Translations under genes and position numbers: made by a program
DNA from: Clostridiales bacterium
Lineage (GTDB): Bacteria > Bacillota > Clostridia > Lachnospirales > Lachnospiraceae
NCBI GenBank assembly: GCA_015655565.1
Contig: JAATEU010000192.1
Span: 1-5,371, forward strand
DNA length: 5,371 nt
Direction of reading: 5' to 3'
Shown: in pieces, positions 1 to 4,840 of the stretch
Numbering within the stretch: the stretch's first letter is position 1
Layout of the letters: each line of letters opens with the position of its first letter
The notes under the pieces: model-generated
Told to the model about the DNA's origin: nothing
The model's input: only the letters and a program-made list of their open reading frames with translations
The model's database searches: none

Positions 1-163
1 AATCGGTTTTGATCAGAATTATGGTGCAAGACCGTTGCGAAGGGCAATACAATCCAATATAGAAGATAAGCTGGCTGAAGAGGTTTTGGAAGGAAGCCTT
101 CATGATGGAGATACCGCCCTGGTGCAGCTTTTCGACAAACAAATCAAAATTTCTAAAAAATAA
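1..163 (+). CDS. clpC: ClpC-type AAA+ ATPase, C-terminal end only (partial)
   Basis: The frame starting at base 2 is open from the window edge to a TAA at 161-163 and gives 53 residues. They contain [12 protein letters not shown] and [12 protein letters not shown], the hallmark of the end of the second ATPase module of Hsp100/Clp proteins (the D2-small region, with sensor-2 arginine in GARPLRR). The short basic tail QIKISKK follows. In Firmicutes ClpC unfolds substrates, often with the McsB arginine kinase as adaptor, and feeds them to ClpP in the cytoplasm. ClpC rather than ClpB, ClpX or ClpE is inferred from the nearby radA, since ctsR-mcsA-mcsB-clpC-radA is a classic Firmicutes order. Most of the gene lies outside the window, so the N-terminal domain and first ATPase module cannot be checked. 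No terminator hairpin is visible just after the stop, so read-through into the following leader is possible. Confidence 0.87.
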   Translation, partial: IGFDQNYGARPLRRAIQSNIEDKLAEEVLEGSLHDGDTALVQLFDKQIKISKK

Positions 164-235
164 TTATAATCTTGTGCATATATTAGTAGAAATTGTCATC
201 TAAATATTATATAATAGAGTCAGCTTTAAAAGTTC

Positions 236-244
236 TGATATAAT
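236..244 (+). promoter_or_regulatory. Extended -10 promoter for the leader and the 138-residue gene
   Basis: TGATATAAT is a perfect extended -10 (TGn plus TATAAT) and predicts a start near base 251. The -35 position (about 216-221, AGAGTC) is poor, which is tolerated by extended -10 promoters. A second TATAAT at 210-215 lies 29 bases upstream in the same local context (ATATAATAG occurs at 209-217 and 238-246). It also lacks a properly spaced -35: the TTGTCA at 193-198 is only 11 bases away. The 138-residue gene can therefore probably be transcribed independently of clpC. Confidence 0.5.
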
Positions 245-250
245 AGTTCC

Positions 251-440
251 ATTTAACCTGTCAAGGAAGTTCCCGACTGAGAGGCGGGGGTGGACTTGTA
301 TGTTTCAGTGGAAGGCGGGGATCCCACTTAAAATAAGCGAAACTGCATGATAGGGTTTAGCCAGGCAGCGGCTGCGGACTTTAAATATCTGCCGGTAAAT
401 CATTTGGTGAAATAAATCGGAGGAAGTATTAAACGAAATT
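251..440 (+). ncRNA. Structured RNA leader (unidentified) ahead of the 138-residue gene
   Basis: Three successive hairpins can be drawn by eye. Hairpin 1 pairs CAAG 262-265 with CTTG 295-298 and TTCCCG 270-275 with CGGGGG 285-290, separated by a symmetric 4x4 internal loop (GAAG/TGGA). Hairpin 2 pairs GTTTC 302-306 with GAAAC 339-343 and AGTGG 307-311 with CCACT 324-328. Hairpin 3 pairs 354-368 with 389-401 (GGTTTA/TAAATC, CC/GG, GGCAG/CTGCC) with two single-base bulges and a 20-base loop. The G-U pairs in hairpins 1 and 3 work only on the + strand, which supports + strand RNA. The segment is more GC-rich than its flanks and ends about 40 bases before the ribosome binding site. It matches no riboswitch class I know. 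A 6S-like RNA was considered, but three serial hairpins do not fit a 6S rod. It could be cis-regulatory or a free small RNA. Confidence 0.45.
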
Positions 441-452
441 AGGAGGATTAAA

Positions 453-869
453 ATGTCAGTAATTGATGAATTAATACGTGAAGAAAGCAATGGGACAATC
501 AGTTTTGGCAATTACAGGTTAACAACAAAATCGAAGGTGACTGATTTTGAGCATAACGGTGATTTATATAAGGTGAAAACATTCAAGGAGATTACGAAAT
601 TAGAGAGAAACGGAATGTTTGTATATGAATCTGTTCCGGGAACTACGGTGGATCAGTTGAATATAACCGAAAAGGAAGTCAGATTTTTTGTTGAAGGACC
701 GGAGGATGCACAGATTACTTTAGAACTGGAAGCGGAAAAAGAATATAAAATATATATAGATGATACAAACGTGGGAAAGATGAAAACTAATTTAGGCGGT
801 AAGCTTATGTTTAGTGTAGAATTAGGTGAAAATAATAAATCAACAATACGGGTAGTGAAGCTATTATAA
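453..869 (+). CDS. Conserved hypothetical protein, beta-rich, between clpC and radA
   Basis: The product has 138 residues, starting at an ATG six bases after a perfect AGGAGG (441-446). There is no signal peptide, membrane segment or cysteine, so it should be cytoplasmic. Residues 1-65 carry a motif-like stretch (GDLYKVKTFKEITKLERNG). The second half (about 75-138) alternates hydrophobic and charged residues like a small beta-sandwich: GPEDAQITLELE, YKIYIDDTNVG, GGKLMFSVEL, STIRVVKL. That pattern resembles Ig-like beta modules. I recall similar short proteins in Lachnospiraceae carrying the label endosialidase. I see no sialidase motif, and at this length I regard that name as unreliable. The gene lies between a stress chaperone and a recombination protein, behind a structured leader and ahead of a terminator-like hairpin, so it appears to be its own transcription unit. 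Function unknown. Confidence 0.85.
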   Translation: MSVIDELIREESNGTISFGNYRLTTKSKVTDFEHNGDLYKVKTFKEITKLERNGMFVYESVPGTTVDQLNITEKEVRFFVEGPEDAQITLELEAEKEYKIYIDDTNVGKMKTNLGGKLMFSVELGENNKSTIRVVKLL

Positions 870-899
870 TAGTCCCATCACCTGGCTGCAAATCAATGG

Positions 900-940
900 A
901 ACTGTTCCGGGAGTTACTGCCTGGAACAGTTTCTTATCTT
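900..940 (+). terminator. Rho-independent terminator or attenuator upstream of radA
   Basis: Bases 900-911 (AACTGTTCCGGG) pair over 12 bp with 920-931 (CCTGGAACAGTT), with one G-U pair and an 8-base loop. The stem is followed by TCTTATCTT, a moderate U-rich tail. It lies 30 bases after the stop of the 138-residue gene and ends about 25 bases before the radA start. It therefore either ends the upstream transcript or acts as an attenuator on read-through into radA. I see no well-formed promoter between it and radA. Confidence 0.7.
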
Positions 941-955
941 ATAAAGGAGAAATCT

Positions 956-2308
956 ATGGCAAAAAACAAGATGATCTTCTTCTGCAAAGAATGTGGATAT
1001 GAAGCGTCCAAATGGATGGGACAATGTCCTGCCTGCAAACAATGGGATACTTTTGTACAAGAACCGGTAGTAAAGAAATCACCTGCCGGTCTTAATGGTT
1101 TAAAAGCAGCGGAACCGGAGTTATTATCCAGGGTAGCAGCTGTGGAAGATCAAAGAATTCTGACAGGAATCCAGGAATTGGACAGGGTTTTGGGAGGCGG
1201 AATTGTAATCGGTTCTTTGGTATTGGTAGGCGGGGATCCGGGTATTGGTAAATCCACCCTTTTACTGCAGATGTGCAGGGAATTATCTGCCAGGCAGAAA
1301 AAGGTTTTATACATATCAGGAGAGGAATCTTTGAAGCAGATTAAAATGCGGGCGGAGAGGCTTGGGACTTTCCAGGGTGAATTGTTCTTATTAAGCGAAA
1401 CCAATCTGGATGATATAGAAGATACCATGCGTAAATTAATGCCTGAGATTGTAATAATCGATTCCATACAGACTATGTATAAGGAAGAAATTGGTGCTGC
1501 ACCCGGCAGTGTAAGTCAGGTCAGGGAAACCACGGGTATTTTAATGCATATTGCAAAGGGCCTGGGAATCTCAATCTTTATTGTCGGACATGTGACAAAG
1601 GAAGGCGTAGTAGCAGGGCCCAAGGTATTAGAACATATGGTGGATACGGTATTATATTTTGAAGGTGAAAGCAAAGCCACATACCGTATACTCCGGGCGG
1701 TAAAGAATCGTTTTGGTTCTACCAATGAAATCGGCGTATTTGAAATGAGGGATAAAGGATTAGCAGAGGTCAGTAATCCGTCCGAATTTATGCTTCAAGG
1801 TAAACCGGAGGGTGAGCCGGGTTCTGTGGTAGCAGCTTCCATTGAAGGAACCAGGCCTATTTTGGTGGAAGTACAGGCTTTAATCTGTCAGACTAATTTC
1901 AATATGCCCAGGAGAACTGCAGCAGGAACAGATTATAATCGGGTGAACCTGTTAATGGCGGTTTTGGAAAAGCGGCTGGGAATCCAAATGTCCGGGATGG
2001 ATGCTTATATTAATGTTGCCGGGGGTATGAAAGTGAATGAACCGGCTTTGGATTTGGCAATTGTAATGGCTATTTTATCCAGTTTTAAAAACAGAGCTTT
2101 AGACAGTAAAACGATTTGTTTTGGTGAAATTGGGCTTACCGGTGAAGTGAGGGCGGTTAATATGGCGGAGCAGCGGGTTATGGAAGCCGGAAAGATGGGG
2201 TTTAACGTGGTATTTCTTCCACAGATTAATAAGGAAAATATTAATCACTCTAATATTAAATTAATAGGTGTAAGGAATATACGTGAGATAATAAATCTAT
2301 TTTCATAA
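956..2308 (+). CDS. radA: DNA repair protein RadA (Sms)
   Basis: The product is a 450-residue RecA-like, DnaB-type ATPase that helps recombination by driving branch migration and loading on D-loops in the cytoplasm. All family landmarks are present. There is an N-terminal zinc finger (Cys10, Cys13, Cys24, Cys27 in CKECGYEASKWMGQCPAC) and a Walker A motif GGDPGIGKST at 92-101. Walker B is IVIID at 165-169. The RadA-specific KNRFG motif is at 250-254. A Lon-protease-like C-terminal domain runs from about 275 to 450, including AAGTDYNRVNLLMAVLEKR. The length is normal for the family. I chose the ATG at 956 because AAGGAGA (944-950) sits just upstream and the finger then starts at residue 10. An in-frame ATG at 896 would add 20 residues encoded by the terminator-like hairpin and lacks a good ribosome binding site. 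In many Firmicutes disA follows radA. Here a chemoreceptor-like gene does. Confidence 0.97.
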   Translation: MAKNKMIFFCKECGYEASKWMGQCPACKQWDTFVQEPVVKKSPAGLNGLKAAEPELLSRVAAVEDQRILTGIQELDRVLGGGIVIGSLVLVGGDPGIGKSTLLLQMCRELSARQKKVLYISGEESLKQIKMRAERLGTFQGELFLLSETNLDDIEDTMRKLMPEIVIIDSIQTMYKEEIGAAPGSVSQVRETTGILMHIAKGLGISIFIVGHVTKEGVVAGPKVLEHMVDTVLYFEGESKATYRILRAVKNRFGSTNEIGVFEMRDKGLAEVSNPSEFMLQGKPEGEPGSVVAASIEGTRPILVEVQALICQTNFNMPRRTAAGTDYNRVNLLMAVLEKRLGIQMSGMDAYINVAGGMKVNEPALDLAIVMAILSSFKNRALDSKTICFGEIGLTGEVRAVNMAEQRVMEAGKMGFNVVFLPQINKENINHSNIKLIGVRNIREIINLFS

Positions 2309-2364
2309 TAAGAAAAGGAAAAGGCAAAAGGGAATGGCAAAAGGAATAGAAGGAGGTATTATTA

Positions 2365-3081
2365 ATGTCAGGTACAAAAGATTGTGAAGAATTAAGAGCA
2401 TTTATGCAACGGCAGGAGGAGTTCATTCATAGTATTGGAGTTATTATGGAAAAACTGGATTCTTCACAGCTGAAAGTTGAAAAGAATGCGTTTGATGCCA
2501 TTAACAGTTCGGATACAGCCCTTAATTTAGTTAAGGAAGGAATCCAATGTGTGGATGTTCTGCTGAATAAAATTAATCTATTGCATACAGCAGTAGAGAA
2601 TTCTTCCGAAAACATAAATCAAATGAAAAATCTTTCCAATATGATAGAAAGGTTTGCCGGTGTAATCGGAGGAATTTCAAATAAAACCAATATGCTTTCC
2701 CTGAATGCTTCCATCGAAGCTGCCAGGGCAGGGGAACAGGGCAGGGGTTTTGCCGTCGTAGCCGGTGAGGTAAGAAATCTTGCTGCCCAGTCCTCCCAAT
2801 CTTCGAAAGAAATCTCTGAAACCATACAATCAATACAGGCATTTGTTACGGAAACGGTTGAGGCGATGGATAATATTTATCAGATTGTTGAAAAACAGAA
2901 CTCGATGGTAAGCGATGTTAAGACAGTTTTTCATAAAATCCTGGAAGCAGCTTACATATCCAATGACGTTTCGAGGAATATGGAACATGAGATTGCATAT
3001 CAGCGGGATATTACAGACAGTGCAAAAAATACGATTGAATCCATACAAGATATGGCAGAGAAGGTTGAATACAGTGTTTAA
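2365..3081 (+). CDS. Short soluble methyl-accepting chemotaxis-like signalling protein
   Basis: The product has 238 residues and starts at an ATG eight bases after AGGAGG (2351-2356). The highly conserved receptor hairpin tip is clear: TNMLSLNASIEAARAGEQGRGFAVVAGEVRNLA at about 108-140, with the E118-to-F129 core nearly identical to the consensus that contacts CheA and CheW. No membrane helix, HAMP or recognisable ligand-binding domain is present. The tip falls almost at the centre of the chain, so the protein is essentially one antiparallel coiled-coil hairpin with arms of about 115 residues. That is far shorter than typical chemoreceptors (500-700 residues). It should be cytoplasmic and could join receptor arrays or signal to a different partner. 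It follows radA by 56 purine-rich bases without a terminator, so co-transcription is likely. No che genes are visible in the window. Possible Glu/Gln methylation sites cannot be assigned safely by eye. Confidence 0.92.
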   Translation: MSGTKDCEELRAFMQRQEEFIHSIGVIMEKLDSSQLKVEKNAFDAINSSDTALNLVKEGIQCVDVLLNKINLLHTAVENSSENINQMKNLSNMIERFAGVIGGISNKTNMLSLNASIEAARAGEQGRGFAVVAGEVRNLAAQSSQSSKEISETIQSIQAFVTETVEAMDNIYQIVEKQNSMVSDVKTVFHKILEAAYISNDVSRNMEHEIAYQRDITDSAKNTIESIQDMAEKVEYSV

Positions 3082-3138
3082 CCTATTAAGGAAATCCCTC
3101 GCTTTTCAGACAGGGGTCGGACTTATTTTCAGCGGGAA

Positions 3139-3178
3139 AAAGGGATGCCTATTTTGGGGCATCCCTTTCTCCTTCTGC
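3139..3178. terminator. Bidirectional terminator between convergent genes
   Basis: AAAGGGATGCC (3139-3149) pairs perfectly over 11 bp with GGCATCCCTTT (3158-3168) around an 8-base loop. On the + strand the stem runs into TTTCTCCTTCT. On the - strand it ends in a TTTTT run (complement of 3137-3141). It can therefore terminate both the radA and chemoreceptor transcript and the opposing 53-residue gene. The right arm is inside the coding end of that - strand gene. Confidence 0.8.
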
Positions 3179-3310
3179 TACTATTTGTTCGAGGACGTTC
3201 ATAAGATCATGTATATTATTAAGTTTCACGTCCCTTTCTAAAATGGCATTTTTTAATTCTATTGGCAGGGTTTCAAATTTTTCCCTGATAGCTGGTGCTA
3301 CATGCGACAT
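3149..3310 (-). CDS. Small conserved hypothetical protein, 53 residues
   Basis: The - strand frame runs from the ATG at 3310-3308 to a TAG at 3151-3149. It encodes a soluble, acidic, mostly helical protein starting MSHVAPAIREKFETLPIELK and ending AEGERDAPK. The evidence that it is real is an extended ribosome binding site, GAGGTGAT at 3321-3314, matching the 16S tail over eight bases. The composition is also protein-like, with amphipathic helices around LKNAILERDVKLNNIHDLMNVLEQIV. I recall similar short proteins in clostridia but know no function. It has no membrane segment, signal peptide or cysteine. It converges on the chemoreceptor gene (stop to stop 67 bases), and its final codons form part of the shared terminator. 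A weak promoter lies upstream at about 3350-3377. It is too short for many gene finders. Confidence 0.8.
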   Translation of the reverse strand: MSHVAPAIREKFETLPIELKNAILERDVKLNNIHDLMNVLEQIVAEGERDAPK

Positions 3311-3349
3311 AATATCACCTCTTGAATAGCTTATACGGAAGTGTTAAGA

Positions 3350-3377
3350 TTTATACAAGGGAAATATTACTGTTTAA
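3350..3377 (-). promoter_or_regulatory. Possible promoter of the 53-residue gene, inside an inverted repeat
   Basis: On the - strand TTAAAC (3377-3372) and TATAAA (3355-3350) are 16 bases apart, predicting a start near 3342 and a leader of about 32 bases. The matches are partial. GTGTTAA at 3341-3347 and TTAACAC at 3374-3380 form a perfect 7-bp inverted repeat bracketing this promoter from its start site to the -35 box, a layout typical of repressor sites. Confidence 0.35.
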
Positions 3378-3567
3378 CACCATAATTACTACTACTATTA
3401 CTTGAATACCGATTTTTTATTTTGTTTTACTCTTTAAGCTTTTTAATTTCTCTTTTATTTTTAGACTGTCATTTAGATGCACAACCTGATGTCTGGTAAT
3501 TATCATTCCGGGCCCATCCCATAATATCAACAAAGGGACTAAATTCCATTATTTCAAAACCTTTGCT

Positions 3568-3660
3568 AAAAAAAGCAGAATTTTCATTTTAATACCTAAG
3601 CCTTTCAATTTTGCTCCCGTGTGTGCAACAGGCTTGCCTGCTGTCTGCCTAAGTTGTATT
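3568..3660 (-). ncRNA. Possible small RNA on the - strand
   Basis: A - strand promoter can be drawn with TTGTAG (3695-3690) and a perfect TATAAT (3672-3667) exactly 17 bases apart, giving a start near 3660. About 90 bases downstream, AGCA-A-AATT and AATT-C-TGCT form a weak stem that runs into seven T (complement of 3568-3574), like a terminator. In between is a GC-richer segment with the palindrome CAGGCTTGCCTG (3629-3640). The stem is weak and its loop is long, so this is a low-confidence call. Confidence 0.25.
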
Positions 3661-3747
3661 ATAAATATTATAACTGAATTAGTAATATACTACAATAAAT
3701 TCCAATGATTTTTTATCAATTTCAAAATTTCCAATTTCTATTTCCTA

Positions 3748-3761
3748 TATTGTATACAATA
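3748..3761. promoter_or_regulatory. Perfect 14-base palindrome, possible operator
   Basis: TATTGTATACAATA is perfectly self-complementary. It lies eight bases beyond the stop of the DUF1062 gene and about 50 bases upstream of the - strand promoter at 3667-3695. The TTGTATACAA core resembles sites of FadR-type GntR regulators (TNGTNNACNA), which is family knowledge, not proof. In AT-rich DNA such a palindrome can also occur by chance. Confidence 0.3.
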
Positions 3762-3768
3762 CTATTAA

Positions 3769-4359
3769 TTAAGGATTACAGACTTTTACAGGTAAAATGG
3801 TTATAATCAAATCGGACTTAACTTTTTCTTTCCATACAGCTTTCATCTTATTACTGCTGATATTGCCGGATTTACTAAGTTTTTTAACAAATTCCCTTGA
3901 TATACCAAGCATTTCACTAAGTATTTTATCTGCACGAATATCCATAGGATAATCACATTTAAATTGTATCTGTACCGGTTCCGTTATGGTGTACGGATGG
4001 ATGGTTTCACCCAGAATCTTATATGCAATGGTTTCATAATTTAGTACAACCTTATTTTGCGAATGTATATTTGCATCAAAAGCATAATTTGCTGCTAAAT
4101 CAAAATCATTGCATAAAAATTTATGATAAATGTCCTGTGGGATTGTGCTGGAATTGACTCTTGATAAAATAGTCATATTCCAGGTTGTTTTACATTTCTG
4201 GCACTGGTAGATAAGCCAGACATCAAGCTTATTTTGATTGGCATTGATCCGAAAATTGCCGGTGCTTTCGAAAATGCTGTTGCTGCCGCATTTTGGGCAG
4301 TTTTTGATTATGGTGGGTTGATTTGAAGGGATGATTTCCCATAGTTTTAATTTCTGCAT
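3769..4359 (-). CDS. DUF1062 domain-containing protein
   Basis: The product has 196 residues. Recognisable family features are the N-terminal LWEIIPSNQPTIIKNCPKCG, a four-cysteine zinc ribbon (Cys21, Cys24, Cys53, Cys56), and WLIYQCQKCKTTWNMTI, all typical of DUF1062. Near the C-terminus, residues 141-167 (IRADKILSEMLGISREFVKK onward) match the S4 RNA-binding pattern R-x-D-K-x-L, then G-x-SR, then a closing G-N-I turn. A cytoplasmic nucleic-acid-binding role is inferred, and the target is unknown. I chose the ATG at 4359-4357 because GGAG (4371-4368) lies eight bases upstream and the family motif starts immediately. An in-frame ATG at 4410 would add 17 residues without such a site. It may be transcribed from the extended -10 promoter at about 4690, which would give a leader of about 320 bases. 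No strong hairpin terminator is visible after its stop. Confidence 0.85.
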   Translation of the reverse strand: MQKLKLWEIIPSNQPTIIKNCPKCGSNSIFESTGNFRINANQNKLDVWLIYQCQKCKTTWNMTILSRVNSSTIPQDIYHKFLCNDFDLAANYAFDANIHSQNKVVLNYETIAYKILGETIHPYTITEPVQIQFKCDYPMDIRADKILSEMLGISREFVKKLSKSGNISSNKMKAVWKEKVKSDLIITILPVKVCNP

Positions 4360-4541
4360 ATTTTTCGCTCCTTTTCTGAGCTGCACAAAAATATGGCATA
4401 AATAAAACACGATATGAAAATTGTATGGATTTAATCTATTCCTATTTCCATGCAGCTAAAACTAATTCTTAATGACAACAAAAAATAAACTCAGGTCTGA
4501 TATTGAATTATTTATAATCATTTTTTGTTTGAATCAGCTAA

Positions 4542-4565
4542 TTAACAATGAATGGGTGTAGTCAT
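4542..4565 (-). other. Mini-ORF of 7 codons with ribosome binding site (leader peptide?)
   Basis: On the - strand a full AAGGAGG (4583-4577) precedes ATG (4565-4563) by 11 bases, a little long. The frame gives MTTPIHC and a TAA at 4544-4542. AGGA of the site can pair with TCCT (4568-4571) next to the ATG. It could be a leader peptide for the DUF1062 gene, a relic of a lost gene, or chance. Confidence 0.25.
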
Positions 4566-4597
4566 AGGAATAGAATCCTCCTTATCCCTTAATATGT

Positions 4598-4644
4598 GGA
4601 CGGTAGCTTATGAACAAAAGCCATGTTCATGAGCTTGCTGCTCC
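4598..4644 (+). ncRNA. Long stem-loop, probably a + strand small RNA or RNA element
   Basis: Bases 4598-4615 (GGACGGTAGCTTATGAAC) pair with 4625-4644 over 18 pairs, interrupted only by single-base bulges at 4636 and 4641. The loop is nine bases (4616-4624). Three pairs are G-U on the + strand and would be A-C mismatches on the - strand, so the + strand is the better-folded one. A second hairpin follows (GGAAA 4649-4653 with TTTCC 4672-4676, and TGCA 4655-4658 with TGCA 4667-4670). After it come CCG and TTTTATTATATC, a possible terminator. I see no strong + strand promoter. The - strand instead has an extended -10 just beyond, so a - strand leader remains possible. Confidence 0.4.
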
Positions 4645-4688
4645 AATCGGAAAGTGCAGGCAGGCATGCAATTTCCTCATTCCGTTTT

Positions 4689-4697
4689 ATTATATCA
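4689..4697 (-). promoter_or_regulatory. Extended -10 promoter reading toward the DUF1062 gene
   Basis: On the - strand TGATATAAT is a perfect extended -10, predicting a start near 4682. The -35 position (TTATTC, 4717-4712, spacer 17) is weak. It is identical to the extended -10 ahead of the leader at 236-244. It could drive a long leader crossing the 4598-4644 stem into the DUF1062 gene. Confidence 0.45.
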
Positions 4698-4777
4698 TAA
4701 TTTAAAAAACAGAATAAACCTTAAACTCGCTTCCGATCTATTTTTAAGGTATACGGGGTTCCCTATTATATTTTAAT

Positions 4778-4834
4778 AAAAAAACTGTCTCAAAATCTTC
4801 CATAAGAATATATCCTCAGAAAATTTTGAAACAG
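4778..4834 (-). terminator. Rho-independent terminator of the CD3324-family gene
   Basis: On the - strand CTGTTTCAAAAT (4834-4823) pairs with ATTTTGAGACAG (4796-4785), and the stem continues inward for about six more pairs. A run of seven T follows (complement of 4778-4784). The wobble pairs work as G-U only on the - strand, consistent with serving the gene whose stop codon is seven bases upstream. Confidence 0.85.
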
Positions 4835-4840
4835 GCTATT

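Larger units (their letters stand above)
3381..3768. other. AT-rich intergenic stretch without a convincing gene
   Basis: No frame on either strand combines a start codon, ribosome binding site and reasonable length. The - strand has short protein-like readings at about 3440-3560 and 3570-3650 but with in-frame stops, so a decayed gene is possible but unproven. Items of note inside are a - strand promoter (3667-3695), a possible small RNA (3568-3660) and a 14-base palindrome (3748-3761). Confidence 0.6.

Noticed and set aside
193..215. Promoter formed by TTGTCA and the TATAAT at 210-215
   Set aside because: The boxes are only 11 bases apart, too close for a sigma-A promoter.
251..440. 6S RNA identity for the leader
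   Set aside because: AAGT near 267-270 and ACTT near 378-381 could close a long rod, but the better pairings form three separate hairpins and no central open bubble is evident. Left as an unlikely alternative.
896..955. In-frame ATG 20 codons upstream of the chosen radA start
   Set aside because: It lies within the terminator-like hairpin region, has no good ribosome binding site, and the RadA zinc finger normally begins about ten residues from the start, as it does from 956.
2915..3241. 108-codon open frame overlapping the end of the chemoreceptor gene
   Set aside because: It is a second frame over a confident gene, runs through the terminator, and its translation has no recognisable family features.
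3440..3650. Decayed protein gene on the - strand
   Set aside because: Two frames give protein-like fragments (ending [20 protein letters not shown] and [11 protein letters not shown]), but they contain stops, lack start signals and match no family I recognise. AT-rich DNA gives such readings by chance.
4360..4410. In-frame ATG 17 codons upstream of the chosen DUF1062 start
   Set aside because: No ribosome binding site precedes it, while GGAG at 4371-4368 is correctly placed for the ATG at 4359.
4719..4749. Inverted repeat CCTTAAA and TTTAAGG as an operator or terminator
   Set aside because: Seven base pairs with a 17-base spacer and no T-run in AT-rich DNA is weak, and nothing around it gives it a role.
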